Both the position numbers and the translations under genes were made by a program. A DNA stretch of 64,000 nt from Dysidea avara (Eukaryota; Porifera; Demospongiae; Dictyoceratida; Dysideidae), in NCBI RefSeq assembly GCF_963678975.1, contig NC_089273.1:4799788-4863787 (forward strand). Direction: 5' to 3'. Positions 9,504 to 24,600 of this stretch are shown piece after piece; the first letter of the stretch is position 1, and every line of letters starts with the position of its first letter. The notes beneath the pieces are model-generated. The model worked only from the letters and a program-made list of their open reading frames with translations. It did not search any database and was not told the origin of the DNA.

Positions 9504-12500
9504 CTGCAACAGTAAAATACAATGTGCAATTGTCACCAACCATGTATGAGAAGCAATCACTACAAAGTTATAAACAAGCTGATTTGTACTGCTTTTAAAA
9601 AACCAGTAGCCCATGATGCAGTTCTAGCTAAGTAGGCAATTAATCAGCCATCTACAAAAAAGTTCCCATTTTGCAAACATTTAGTTCCTGGGAATTGGCA
9701 TTGAAACAGCAGTGATAGAACGACGTGGAATGCCATCTAAGCTGCAGTGATACACTGTGACTGTTACAAATACACTGTACACGTGAGTATTGGTTTTCAC
9801 TTCATTATATTTGTTACTGTGCAAAAATGTATCGTAGCTATTATCTATTATCAATTAAATTTAAATTTAATTTCTGTTCTTTCCACTTTTAAGGTCTCTT
9901 CAATAAAGATGTCTTCATAAGTAAGTCTAAGGAGGTAGTCAGTAATTGGTTTATCAAGTCAGAAGAGCAGCAGGAATCACTACCTTGGCTAGTCTCTTGC
10001 GCAGACCACTTTATTTTCTTTTGTGTGAGGGTGGAGAAAAAGGGTCTAGTGGATCTCTAAAAGACTTTTTGAGCAGCCGGATCTACAACTTTGAGGATCG
10101 TTGATTAGTGAATAGCAAAGCAGTCTTAACGAAGCAAGAATGGAAAATACGGTGCATGCACTCTTGGATGCAGACTCATTGCAGAGTTTAAATTAAAGGT
10201 TTGTCAAGTAAATGTGAGCTATTTTCCCATTTTCATATCTTTAATGCTCCATTATCACTAATCAATGATCCCCGAAAGATGTAAATCCGGCTGCACAAAA
10301 ATGCTATTGGAGATTCACTGGTCTCTTTTCCCCCACACAAAAGTTAAAAAAAACAGTCTGGCATGAGGCTATACTACACAAGTTGTAACGACGCATCAAA
10401 GTTTAGCAACTTGTGCAACTAGATACTTGATCGCACAAGAAGCAGCTGTGACCACTGTAAGTATTCGGTCTTTCTCCTTATACCATTTTAGCTCGGATTT
10501 CGAATATTGGATAGGTTAAACTGATACCCACCATGAGTAAACATTAAGTAGTGCTTTTTTACAATAAAAGGGATGGTCAGGTCTAATAATTGGAATCATA
10601 CTTATAAATTTCTCCTTACATGCTTCTGCTGTTCCTTCAAACTATTCAAAATCCAACTGAGAGATGGAGGCACCACACGTGTAGTCAGCGAGATGGTCAG
10701 TACACGTACAGTGTCAGCGATTGGTTGGCCCACATTTTATCTATTGTCCTGGACACTTCTCTGGCTAGACTAGCATTCATTTGAATGTGGCTTTCATACA
10801 GCGTATGAGGCTGTACAGTGTAATGAATTTCATAATTTTCTTTATTTCAGTGCTTCATAGTTTAAGGTACGTACGTAGTTCTACAAGACTGTAACTATTT
10901 TATTATTATCAAATAAAACAAAAACATGCAAACTCAATAGCAAAATATACACTATGCAGTATGTTTACAAACCTGTGCTTTTCTTGAATACTCTTCATTC
11001 ACAGCTTTATCTGATATCTTCTCTTCAGTTACTCCACCAAGTCCTCTATCTATTGATTCAAGTACACTCTGACTTCTTCCAGTGGCTGCAACTACAATAA
11101 AAATACTATATTACTGCATTTGTATATTCAATAGCAGCAGTACACTGACACCTCTCATCTGTATAATAAGACCACCTCATTATAGTGATCATGTCAAGTA
11201 GGTCCTAAACATACACAGCTAAGGTGTACTTCATGATCTCATTGTAAGACCACCTCATTACAGTGATCATGTCATATTGACAAGTAGTAATGAATATTGT
11301 ATGCATCAATTCCCCTAGTCTGGATCTGAATTGTTTGAATCCCTCCTTTTGCAAGCTCTTGTATCCACTCCTGTGACAGAATTGCCAACAGTGTTTCACA
11401 ATGAAAATGGAAGCAAAAAATATGTACACTAAGCCAACTTATTGGCCCACAATGGCCAGGGCTTTTGACAATTAGTACAGCAAACTACATGCACTGGAGG
11501 TAGCATCTTGTAATACCAGACAACTCTGACCACAAAATCAAGTATGCATAAACTGAATTGTTATAACTACAAACGTACAGTAAACCATATCAAGATTCAC
11601 TTACATCTTTTCTTTTTCAATTCCTTTTGAGAGACTGGAGGTTCTTTGTCTTCTATAGACAATATATACACAACAATGAACAGTTTCTTGTTGTTGTTTT
11701 TTTATGTCACTGAAAACTGAACAGGGTATGAACAGACAAGTATATACCCAGAGAACTTAAGGAGCTTTGAGAATTAGATTGTAACAATGATTGTAATGCT
11801 TCAGCCTCAAGGATTGTAAAGAATAAGGATCCCTGAGGATTGTAAGATTTCCTGGAGCTTTGAAATTTACAACACTGTACATACAATTCACACGTACGTA
11901 TTACTAAGAATGAGCACACCCTAAAATAAGTTACAATTCTTTAAATTTGAATAGTGTAAAGAGGTAAAAATGTTAGTTTCAGCACTCTGTCTAAGTGGCG
12001 GGAGAGTTGGAGTTGTTTACATCATCAGGTGTACAAGTAATTTATGGAAGTTCTTATTATCTATATAAACAAGTACACAAAAAAAATTTGGAATTTTCAA
12101 CTAGAGTAAAAAGTACTGGAGTAGTGCACGACAGCGTTGAAACTGGTTCACTACTGCTGACCCGGATGAGCAATCCGGGTCAGACCAGGATTTGACCCGG
12201 ATTAATTAAAGCCGAGGCGTACGATAAGGGCTATGTTTCGGCTAGTCTCAAGCGAGCAAGACTACGTTTTGAGCGTTGGATTTGTGTTGAGTAAATCCAG
12301 ACATTGGAATTGCAACTTCAGCCTAGCTGTAGGTTGAAGACCAAAAAAAAAAAAAAAAAGAAAAAAAAAAAAAAAAAAAAGGTCACCTACTGACAATAGC
12401 TACCCCTCACCATAGATACCCTCAGTTTCATGCTACATACTGCATTTACTAATAAATGGGCGTGGCTGAGCATATGTTTGTAATGTGATAAGTGGGTGTG

Positions 12501-15500
12501 GCTCACGAAAGAGCTACGTGATAGCGTTTATAAGTTTCCACGTCGTCAAATGAATAATTTTGTTTCTCAAGTGATCCAATCCGGATCAGACCCGGATAAT
12601 TTGTAAACCGGGTCGGACCCGGATGACCTGGTTGACCCGACCCGGTTTCAACGCTGGTGCACGATATTAAATCACAGTAAAACAATAAGACGTGTTATAT
12701 CCCTGGGTGCTGTACGTCCCAGTTATATTGTATCAATTATCATCTGAAAAGTGAAGCATCCATTACACTTTGTTTTCGGCTATGCTCAACCCCCAACACA
12801 CAGCAGTATGAATCAATAACTGTTCAATAGGCAACCCTACAATCAAAATAGCCACTATGAAAAATACGGATGATTTCTGTTACAAAGGGAAGCCATGACA
12901 TGCTACCACCAAATTGACACTTTTCACTGTCAACAAAGATGAATGGGACACAAAGGAGGACACTGGTAAGTCCATGAAGAATGTATTGTATGTACTGTGA
13001 TATGCCAAAAGGTACCTCTCAGGCTGAAACAATGCCAAACAGTGAAAAAATCAAGCCCGTAGCCTTAGCTGTTATCGAGTTACGCTTGTCTGAAGGTATC
13101 AGGCAGTCAGTCAGTAGAAAATTTTGCTTAAAATATATATATTTAAAATCCCGTAGCAACTTGCTGAAAGCATTTCAGGTCAATCTAAAAGCTTGTTTGA
13201 GCTTAGTTTTACCTAACCAATGCTGCCTCAATGTCATCAGGGTAAATTAAGGCTGGTTTTTGGGTCATGTTATTTCGTGGGACACGCCTACTCCTTTCTG
13301 GTCCCTACTATACACTATGATAAACCTATCATCCTTATGTTTATCTTGATAATCTGATATAACTAGATAATCGTACAGCTCTATTAGGGTTAGACTACTC
13401 TGATAAAACATTCAGTCCTTATTATAGTTCCATGACTAGGAGTATTACCATTTACTGGACTGGAAAACTACACTGAACTACTGGACTGACATATTTTTGG
13501 TTTTTACATGTTACATGGTCTGATTTGTTACGTCTTGTTAGCTAAAGGCCTTTATGTAACCTTTATCACATTACTAATGTTGAATATAAGCAGTGGAATA
13601 AGCAAAATCTCCTCTACGGCTCTACAATACATATATACGCCTTACCCTGTGTATAGTCATTTTGCAGGGCTGTGATAGCAATGATGATAGGGAGTGGCAA
13701 TTCTAAAATGTTCTAACAAATAGCACATGCAAGTACGCAGCTACGGTAGGCAGAAAGAACTTTATTGTTGTGTGACAATTTTGTATATTAAAGAAGTTTA
13801 ATGAAGATGAGTAGATTGATCAGCTTTATCTCAGATTGTACTGTATCCCAACGGTTGTTGTTATGTTGTTCAAGTATATCATTAGCAATTTGATAACTAT
13901 CACATAGGGTTGAGCAATATAACGATATATCATTGCTATCATGATAAAAGCATGAGATGATAACTGTATCGAGGCTACTTTTACACATTGTGATATATCG
14001 AGTTTATGATATACTGTGATACAATTGGTTACAAAATAAAATGGCATTAACGATACTGTCTTATAAATGCAGCAAATCACATTTAGCATGAAGCTATTAT
14101 GCAGTGTTTATTGCTTAGGGGTTGTTTATGGGATGGGTATAACAATAGTTACAACACATATCAAAACTTGTACATATGAAATGAACATAACATGATTTTC
14201 CTAATGAGCATGCAATATCATGATAATATCGATTATCGCAATAAATGCTTTCATGATATATCGTGGTGTACTTTTAATAGTTATACCATGGCCACAAGGG
14301 ATTTGCCTGATATATATGCCCAAGCCGAGGGCATATATATCAGGCAAATCCCGAGTGGCCATGGTATAAGTAATATATACCACTCTGGCATGCTCACCTA
14401 ATAGGTGAAGGAAGACAAACCTGCATTCACTACATTACTTTTATACAGAGGTTTGCAAAAATCGATTGTGGGTTTAAATTGTGGGCACAAAAAAGAAATG
14501 ATTGTGGGTTTCACTGGTTGTAGTCATACCATTTTAAACCAAATAACCACTTTGTGAATGAATAAAGTTACCTAAGGTGCTAAAATAAACACTTGGACAT
14601 ATAGGTTGTGAATGTTTGAGGCATCTTTTCATGCAGTTGAAATGTTCTCTGTAGAAAAACAATCCCCACATTGCAAAAAATGATTATTTAGTGATGCTTA
14701 GTAACTGAACTATGCAATGCTGACTCACTCAATTCTTTTTACTTCACAACAATGCCCCTAACTAAATCAACATGTTTAACTCAAACCAACAATGCAAAAC
14801 TTCAAGCATCTCTATAAATACTCAAAGGTAACTGATGCTTTGTAGCTGCCTCAGCATCAAAGGCAGTTGTAGCCAGGGCTATGTCATGACATTGCCCTAA
14901 CTACAGGGGGATATCTAGATATCACCCTGTGGTCACGACAATATGTGATATATAACCGTGTGGTTTCCTTTGATCTAAGGTGTCAAAGTGGTATATTTTT
15001 CATTATTGCCCAACCCTACTATCACAGCCCTTCAGTATTACTACACAAAAGGATAAGGAATATATACATACGTAAGTACTGTAGAGCAGTAGTGAAATCA
15101 CTAGAAGGCAGTTTTTTCCTTATTCCAATGCTCACATTCAGCATTTAGTAATGGCTAAAGGTTCCACGAAAGCATTTAGCTAGCAAGGCTTAACAAATCC
15201 AACCATAAAATGTAAAAATATGTCAGTCCAGCAATCCAGTCCAATGAATAGTAACACCCAATACTAGCAAGTGTAATCTTAGTTTCAAGTAAGCCCACAG
15301 TTGGCTATGTCCATATGGCAAAAAAACAAACAAACAAAAAAAACAGAATAATACATATCAATTATTTGGTACTTAGTTCTGTCAGTTATGTAAATGGATT
15401 ACAGACTAGACACTCTATTGTATACACTACACAAGTATATGTACTAGTATCATCCATATTGTATTAGTACATACACACTCATGCACACCACTCCACGCCA

Positions 15501-15515
15501 CGCCACGCCACGCAT

Positions 15516-15567
<52 letters not shown>

Positions 15568-15590
15568 CACTACACACACTAAACACAGTA

Positions 15591-15632
<42 letters not shown>

Positions 15633-18600
15633 ACACACACTACAAACACACATACACACAGAACACAGGCACACACGCATGCGTACCTGCTGGTAATTGA
15701 CGTGGTTCAAAGTTAATAGGCGCATGTGAATACGTTTTAGATGTCCGCCTCGGTGGAGCTTTCTTTTGTTTCTTCTAAGGAGAGAAACACATGTTGTAAT
15801 AGTTGATAATACCACTTAGACTAAGTCTATTGCAATGCATTAATCAGTGTAGAAGCTCAGAAATGTTGTACGTACTTATTCACATAAACCACTGGAAGAA
15901 ATACTAGACCTTCTTGCAACAATTGCTATTGACTATATAATAAAAGTACAGGAATTTTAGGTTCAATATTAGGGATCTACGAAATAAAAAGTAGTGAAAC
16001 AAGGAAGATCACATACACCTGAAGATATACCACTGGGCATTTATTTTAGTTCATACTTCAATCTGTATGTGTTGCTAAGCAAATAAACATAACCTGAACA
16101 AACCAAATTATGTACAGAAGTATCTTCTTATTGGTTCTATTGCCTATCGTGCTTTCTTACAAAAATTCTCTTTTGAAAGCCTTTATCCTGCTCTTCATTT
16201 TCTTCATGAGGGACTTGCCCTTTTCGACTTGAAGAGATAGGCAGAAGTTTTCTGGTATCCTACAAGACTGGTGCTGTCATTTTGTTGGTTGCTACAACAC
16301 TAGTACAGCCCACTGGGAAGGCTATTCACACCATGATATTATTCAGAAACGAGATTCACCTTATGTATCTCGAAGCGTTGAAGTATACCTCATAACAAAG
16401 ATTATCTGCCTGAGAGTTTAGTACACAGTGTGGAGAGCGTTTACACTACCATAATTCGCTTTATTTTCGTACAAAAAAATTGTGATAAAAATTGTCGTGT
16501 AAAAATATTTTTGTATGATTTATGTAAATGACTGCTCTATTAGGGTAATTCGATCTGGAGAAACTTTCGTACAAATTTTGCATACGAAAATTATTTTACA
16601 ACGAAAAACAAGCAAATTATGGTATGTAAGTTTATACAGCACAAGTGCGGATGTGAAGAAATGCTTTTAGGAAAAAACGGACTTCAGAAAACCAGGCATG
16701 CCCACAGCTGCCCGAAGGGTAAACAAAATCTCTAGTGATAAACAAAATCTCTAGTTCACAAAGCATTCTAGGTGACAACTAAACTTTTTGAGGGTGTATG
16801 TCAGTTAATTAGTTTTTTAGCCAGACTGATGCAATGGACCTTATCCACATTGAAGTCACCACATAAAAATGGCAGTGATAGTGTTCGGACTTTGTATAGG
16901 GTTGTATTGGGAGAGTTTTGTTATGATAACATTTACATACTGCAGCAAGGGACAAGGTGAGGAATACATACTTACGTACTTACAAGACAAATGTGTGTGG
17001 TTTTATACCTATATCAAAACTTAGGTCTACAGTAGCTTTGTCTGGTGGGATTATTTTGTATTGCCACATCACACTGACTAGCTATTATCTTTATAATGGT
17101 TGCATGTCCTGAAAGCCGCAAACAAAGTTCAATTTGGTTACTACGAATGAAAACGTGATAAAGTCCCCACACTAACATGTCAATTAATTATGAAGTCAGT
17201 ATGGATAAGGTCCATTATTAACTGACTAACACTTACATATAGGTATCTTGTTTTAATGCCTCTAAGACAAACGCCTGATTGGAAATGAATGTGGAACACT
17301 CTGTCCATGCTTGAATTTAATAGAAACAGTAAAGGGCAAGTAGGCATTAATTGAAAATTATGTTGATAACCAACACTAGCACAATTTGTGTTGTGCCAAA
17401 GTTGATGCCCATGTGAAATTGGAAGAAGTAGATCCCTTATCACTGTGAATTAGTAACAATGAATATACACAATAAATTAATAATTTGTAGCTGATTGCTC
17501 GAGCTCCTTGAGCTCACTCACTCAAGTTGCTGGGATACTTGTAGTATTTTTCTTATCGGAATTTGAGGGTGGTATGAGCAGTGTCTTTCACCCTCATGCA
17601 GGTGCAGCATTGCATTAAATTAGTACTGTAAGAATTTTAAGTTTGATTAAGATCAAAGAAATTTTTAAAAATTGAAACAAAGGGAGGTTGCCATTTATAC
17701 TATGGACATTAAATCCCTAATTCAGTCATGGGTAGTGCAACATAATTTAAACTTTACAAAATATGTTAAATTACAACATTTACAAAACATATAGCCTAAC
17801 CAGACAAGTAATGGCATGGTTAATTAATATGTGATTGTCTAGAACAAACTGTATGGCACCTGGTTTTTAGAAGTAGCACAACATCAACTTGTTTTCCTTT
17901 TATACGTTATTACGACTGGTGAAACCTGTCATACCACATTAATGCTGTCAGGCTTATTGTTTTCATCTGAACGTGAACTTCAACTAAATAGCAAAGTGGC
18001 CATCATGGTTATGTATGTTTAGCCCATTACACACCATCACAAACAAAGAACACTATGAAAACGACCTCTGCAATTACATAATCCAGTCACAACAGAAAAC
18101 TCGGACAATACTTGTTACAAATTTAGGGCAGCCATCATGCTCTATTGTAAATTGACATGTTGCGCTGTCAACAAAGATATGTAAATGGGAGGACGCAGGT
18201 AAGTCCATGAAACATGCATCGTACATATTGCAATATGCCAAAAGGCACCTGTCAGGCTAAAGTGAATAAAATAAAGTCTGTAGCCCTAATAGTTATTGAG
18301 TCTGAAGACATCAGTCAGGCAGTCAGTCAGTCAGTAGAATTCCATTAAATACATACGTGTACAGAAAATAGTAAATTTTGCAGCAACCTATTGGACGCAT
18401 TTCTGGTTGTACTAAAGACACTGGCTTGAGGCAAGGTGTTATGAGGCTGATATCTGGTCAATATATATATTTTTTTGTGAGAAGTTCAAACCTCCATGAT
18501 CCTTTATACAATGATAAGTACTGTAAACTTTGTCCTCCAATCAATTATACCTTAAATTTTACAAATTATCTAGCCTTTTGTAATTGCTAACATTATATTT

Positions 18601-21600
18601 GTTATGATTTTTTACTTCCAAATATGCCACATAAAATGCAATAAATGTACCAAAATAATGACAAAATGCACGACAACAGTAGAATTCAAACTGAAATTTG
18701 ATTGGCTGAAAATGTAGTGTCTATCCCATTGAGCCACATGTATGCTCCATATAGACGATGTTCTGAGGTAATACAAAACCAGCAGTCATGCACCTATAAC
18801 ACTTGCAATACATAATATGTATTTATGTAACTAGATAGTAACAGGTAGTGTAATGGGCTTGTTTATATACCAGTACCTCCTTTCTATGATGTAAGTAGCG
18901 GTTTAGGAATTGTAGTATAGACTTCAAAAAAAAAAAAGGTACGACGCATGTAACTTAATAATGAAGGAAGGGCTTAAACATTTACAGATTTTTTTATTAT
19001 TATTTAATGTTTTTTTTTTTCCTTTTTGCAATTTCGTAAATACTCCAACCATTGCGTATAAAGCATTCTACTGTAAACTTAGGTTTGCACAAACATATGG
19101 GATTCTTGGAGATCCGGTCACATTTGTTCAAATAAAAACAACACCCGTATAGAGCTACTCTAATAGAGTACACATGTACTCTCACAGAACAACAGTTGAC
19201 CAAAATAAAAGTCCTTTCTTACAAAAGGTGGTATGAACACATCACTACTCAAGATGTGCATGGATCCATATCAAACTAAAGCACAGCTGCTATCCCAATA
19301 AATACACTAACTAGCACAACTACACTACCAGTTGCTCCATGTAATGTAATTCCATTCCTGCTTGTTCTGAAAAAAATTGCTTGGCATCAGTTGTAGTGTT
19401 ACTAGTTTGTTGACTGACATCATCAGGACCTCGACCTGCTGCTGTACAATAAAATATAAAGAACAATTATGTTAGTACATAGCTTGGATGAATGAATTAC
19501 TGAACAGACATACAGTACACATACACATAAATACTTTACCCATAGTAGCTACATCATAATGTACATATAGTAGGATCCCACAATTAGGACACTTTTAAAC
19601 ACAGACACGTGATAAATCAGGACACATGTCCATGGTCCCAATTGTATTAGTGTGTACAGACTGCACATATTTAGAATACTTCTGTAACGAGGGTACTTTA
19701 GCATGGCCCCAAAAGCATCTAAAACACAAGGGGATTTATTATGTACATACACACACACATACGTACGTCTGTACAGTGCACGTAGCAAACATACATACCA
19801 TGGATTCCAGCAAACAATAGTAGTTTAGTCTGTAAATACCAAAAAAAGCAATCATTTACAAACATACAAATGCTGCAAATGTTACCTCCATTCATTATTC
19901 AGTCATATATGCACATATGTATAAGCTCACTGATTCTACTATATCATACAGTGTAGAAATATCAAACAGTATGGTAGTACTATGGGATAACCCCAAATGA
20001 CATGTGCCACTAAAATGCCACCTTTAAATCATCTTAGAGACATCTTACGCTACTAAAATCACCTTAACAGAATAATATTAGTCCATCTAACATCAAATAC
20101 AGCATTAAAACTGAGACAACACTTACAGGTGGCTCAGAGCTCAATATAACTGATAGTGTTTGATATGTAATTTTGATAGACCAAGACAAAAGTGATAGGT
20201 CATTAATTTTTAGTTGGTTAGTCACGCTGCATGGTGGATCTACACTGGTATACGTAAGTGACTGCTCACTGTATGAAGCACACTCTGTGAAATGTAAAGT
20301 ATGAAATATTTTGCTGAAATCTGTAAATGTTTATTAAAAATTTCAACACTGCAAGCATCAATATAAAGTCTGTAATTATAGTTCATAGCTCTTCAAAGGA
20401 AATTTATTGCCTGAGATTGAATTCGGTGGCAATTATGAATGAATGGACTTGTAGACAAACACAGTAAATTGTGTAGCTTATGTGGTTCTAAATGATTTAA
20501 GGAGGGGACCCCTCCTAATCTGGACATTCCAAAGTATTCCTTAGCACATAAACTGACCATGACAACTTGTAGTGCCAAAGTATCCTTAAATATAAAGATT
20601 TCACTGTACACGTATGTAAGTACAAGCTAAGACCAAAATTTCTTATGTAATTTCATAAATGTATCACTGGAGAAATTTAAAGTTGGCATTTCTATACAGG
20701 TGGCCACTAAGACAGGTTCAACTGTATCTTACCCTATCTGTTAATCCCATGTGTATTTTCCTCTCTATGATTTTATCAACTTGTTTCACCCAGTCCAACT
20801 TTTCATCCAGCGTATTTGCCTACAGAAAATATGTTACCATACTAATACATCTTGTGTGTATACTAGACTGGGAAAAGGCAGTGTGGTACTAGCAAAGCTG
20901 TTTAACGTTGATGATGTCACTGGATAATGTGTCCCAAGAGTAATGGAAAAGCACAGAACACAGAATACGACTGTACTTCATGGACACTACTGGACGACGA
21001 GTACGGTAGTTAATGGATGCTAAAGGTGGAGTGTGCATCTACAAAATTTAAATCACCCATTTAGTGGTCACAAATAATTGACAATAATCGGTACATTTAA
21101 ATCCACTCTTTAAACACGGTTGTAAAACAGTGATTATTCCTTCACGCAGCACACATGTTTGTGTAATTGACATTATATTAGTATTAAGCTAAGTGAGTTA
21201 CTATTGATACACAACAAAATGCGTTACACCAAGACACCAGTCACTGAATTACAGTGATTCCCTCTAATAACGCTTAAACATTAGTGTGTATTTGAGTGAA
21301 ATATATGAGAGCCAATTATCAGTAATTTAATATTTATAGTGTTTTAGACAATCTCTAATCAACTGATTGGTTATTCAGTGCAAGTAAACAGCACTAGGTA
21401 AAGGGTGCTAATGGACTACGTTACTGAAACTTACTGTAGCCACAACAACAGGCAATAATGGTACACATCAAGATGCCACATAAATGCTAACATGTTCTTC
21501 AACTTGTCACCTTCTCTTAAACAGTGAATTCAATAAGTGGATTTGTTAATGATATGTCCTCATTCCATTACATTTATGCCAACCATGATTCACTGCTACA

Positions 21601-24600
21601 GTTATTCCGCCAAATATACTTACTCACAACCACAAGTTCCTTTTTAGCAAATTGCATATAAAACATTGAAATAATGTAGCAAATAAATAAATCTTAAATA
21701 ATTGATCATAACTCATGACTAAATAGGCTATGAAGCTCACCATGAACTGACAAATCCACCAGGGGTATAGTGCTTTCCCTGCACTCCTCCATATGGACAA
21801 AGAACAAGGCTGTTTCAACTTAGAAATTATAATGATAAACTTTACTTTAATTCTACTGCATCGTAAATCAGCACCCATAACTCACATGCCATTATTTGCT
21901 GTACAAACATGGAACAAAGATTTTCTTACTCTCAATGAACAGGCGAGTCCATTGGTACGTATATATATATTTTATTGATTTGAGCTTTGTTTCAGTGCAT
22001 AGCAAAGCAAATAAAACGTGCATAATTTTTTAATGCAACATGTGTATTTTTTATCCAGTATACTATACTTTATCATGTTCCCATGGTAAAATAGATTTTA
22101 GTGAAAATGACTGGTTTTCTCTCAGTGGATACAAAACATCTGAGTTTATACAAGTACACGAAAAAATTTGGAATTTTCAACTAGAGTAGGGACCATAGCA
22201 CATCGATAAAAAGTACTGAAACAAGTTGGAGTAGTCCATGATATTAAATCACAGTAAAACAATAAGAAGTGTTATAGTTTGTTTACTTTTTTTGTAAATA
22301 ATTTTATTATGATTGGTGAATCCCACGCATACCGCATCTGAAATGGTGCCGCACACCCCAGCTATATCAATTATCGTCTGAAAAGTGAAGTATCCATTAC
22401 GTTTCATTGTCAGCTATGTTCAACCCATTACACAGCATTTCAAATCAAGAACTATTCCGGAAGCACCTCTACAATCTACGCATACCAAAAAGAAATGGTG
22501 CCGCACCTCAATTTCATTAATTGTGACCGGATATGTGAAAACCTGATTAAATTTTTTGTTCTTTGTGAAGGAAGGGTGCTATGATACAAACCTGGATATC
22601 ATCTTATTCATCTACTCATGAGGTATTCAAAAAGTTTTGTTTCGTTGCAGTAAACTAAAGGATATGTAAGTTATTGGCGTTTGTTTACGTCACGTCGAAA
22701 CGATCGTACATGATCGATTTTTCTTCACTGATTTCGTCTCTGTATGCAGTGACGAATGGTAATAGAAGAACAAACTTACCCAGTAATGGACTCCCCTATT
22801 CATGGCGAACACAATGGTGCAAGTTGCAACTCTGTACTGCATTGTATTTGTAAGTTACAGCTGTTTTTGTAAGCGCATGTAATTTATTTTCCCAATACTT
22901 GCTGTACAAATCAATCTTTCTGTTGTTGCTACTTTGTAGGGCTGTAACTCCAAAAGTTATTGCCATATGAAGCTGAAACTTGGCCAGAGCCTACACTTGG
23001 CCAAGTAGATTATAAATATTCAATAATAAAGAATTTGAAAAATGCGCCATTATGTCGGGTTTTCGCAGATCCGGTCACAATTATCATCTGAAAAATGAAG
23101 TATCCATTACGTTTTGCTGTCAGCTATGTTCAACCTGTTACACAGTAATACGAATCAAGAACTGTTTGAAAAGCACCTCTGCAATCAATATAGTTACTAT
23201 AAAAAATATGGACGATTTCCATTTCGAAGGGAAGCCATCACGTGCTCGCGCCAAATCTACACCTTTCCCTGTCAGCAAAGATGAATGGGACACAAAGGAG
23301 GACACTGGTAAGTCCATGAAGAATGCATTGAACGTACTGCGGTATGCCAAAAAGCACCCGTCGGGCCGAAGCAACGTCGAACCATGAAAAAATCAAGGCA
23401 GTAGCGTTAGCCATTATCGAGTTACGCTTGTTTGAAGGCATCAGTCAGTCAGTTACTTACTTACTTACTCAGTAGAAAATTCCGTTGAATAAAAAAATTT
23501 AAAATTCTGTAGCAACTTGTTGAGAACATTTTGGGTCGATCTGAAAGCTTGTTTGGGCTTAGTTTTACCTCACCAATACTGCCTCATCATCATCAGGGAA
23601 AATTAATGTTATTTCGTGGGCCACGCCCACTCGTTTGTGGTCCTTACTATGCAGTTACTATCGTACTGTATGATACTGTATACATTTTCCCTCTATATGT
23701 TCCAGATATTTCAGTTTCCTCTAAAAAGGAGGAAATTTTTTAAAAAGCGAATATGATCACCGATGAACAAAAGCACAAATTTATTATCCTAGGTTTCATA
23801 CAACCACCTGAAATATTCAGTTGTGGGATTTAGTCTAAGCATGTTATCAATATCATTTAAACATTAATAAAAGAATATGCTTTGCTAAGTAGCAAAACAG
23901 TCTATTGAACAAGGTGGGGTACTCAACAGTAAGAATATTTTGTGATTACTTTTGTTACTAAAAATTGCATGAAAAAGTTACACTTGGTTACTACCAACAG
24001 GTTTATTACTTCTGAAAGCTACTGGAGTGGGATAAGCACTGTTTAGAGTGAAACAAATTAGCCTATTAAGTCCTACACGGCCCTCTCTATGCCACAGCAT
24101 GATTGTGTAAAGATTGATACAGAATATCTTTGTTATTACACAGCTTTCACACACATGCACATACACTACCACTAGAGTTAAGACACCATGCACACAACTG
24201 CCCAGTTTCTGCTGTACTACCACAGGGAGCTTGTAACATGCAGGTCTTTTTGCAAACAAATTTATGCACAAAATAAAACCATGCGACACTTACTCTCGTG
24301 AGATCATGTTTTACCATAGCAATTTTAAGGCATATATAACCATGAGATCAACAAAACTCAATGTGATAAATTATGCCACGAATTTTATTATTGCAGAGAA
24401 TCCTAAACACAAAATTAAGGTTCTTGCAGTAAGAACCTGCTGTATACAGTATATCTTGCATGGTTATGAATACCTCACAAGACTGTAAGCCCATATGTAC
24501 ATGAGCTACAATACACATGTAGAAGAGTACTCAGAACAGCATCAAGGTGATAATTTATCCATTACAAAAAAAGCAGTAATTTATTTGTATACTAAAATGA

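Noticed and set aside
9504..9614. N-terminal extension of the terminal RhoGEF exon (MGYWFFKSSTNQ...)
   Set aside because: A good acceptor at 9504 and phase agreement with exon 18 place this part in the intron.
12503..12685. 60-aa minus-strand ORF with SGQPGHPGPTRF
   Set aside because: It lies across the terminal inverted repeat of the hAT MITE (CCGGGTC-rich) and its target site, so it is not a gene.
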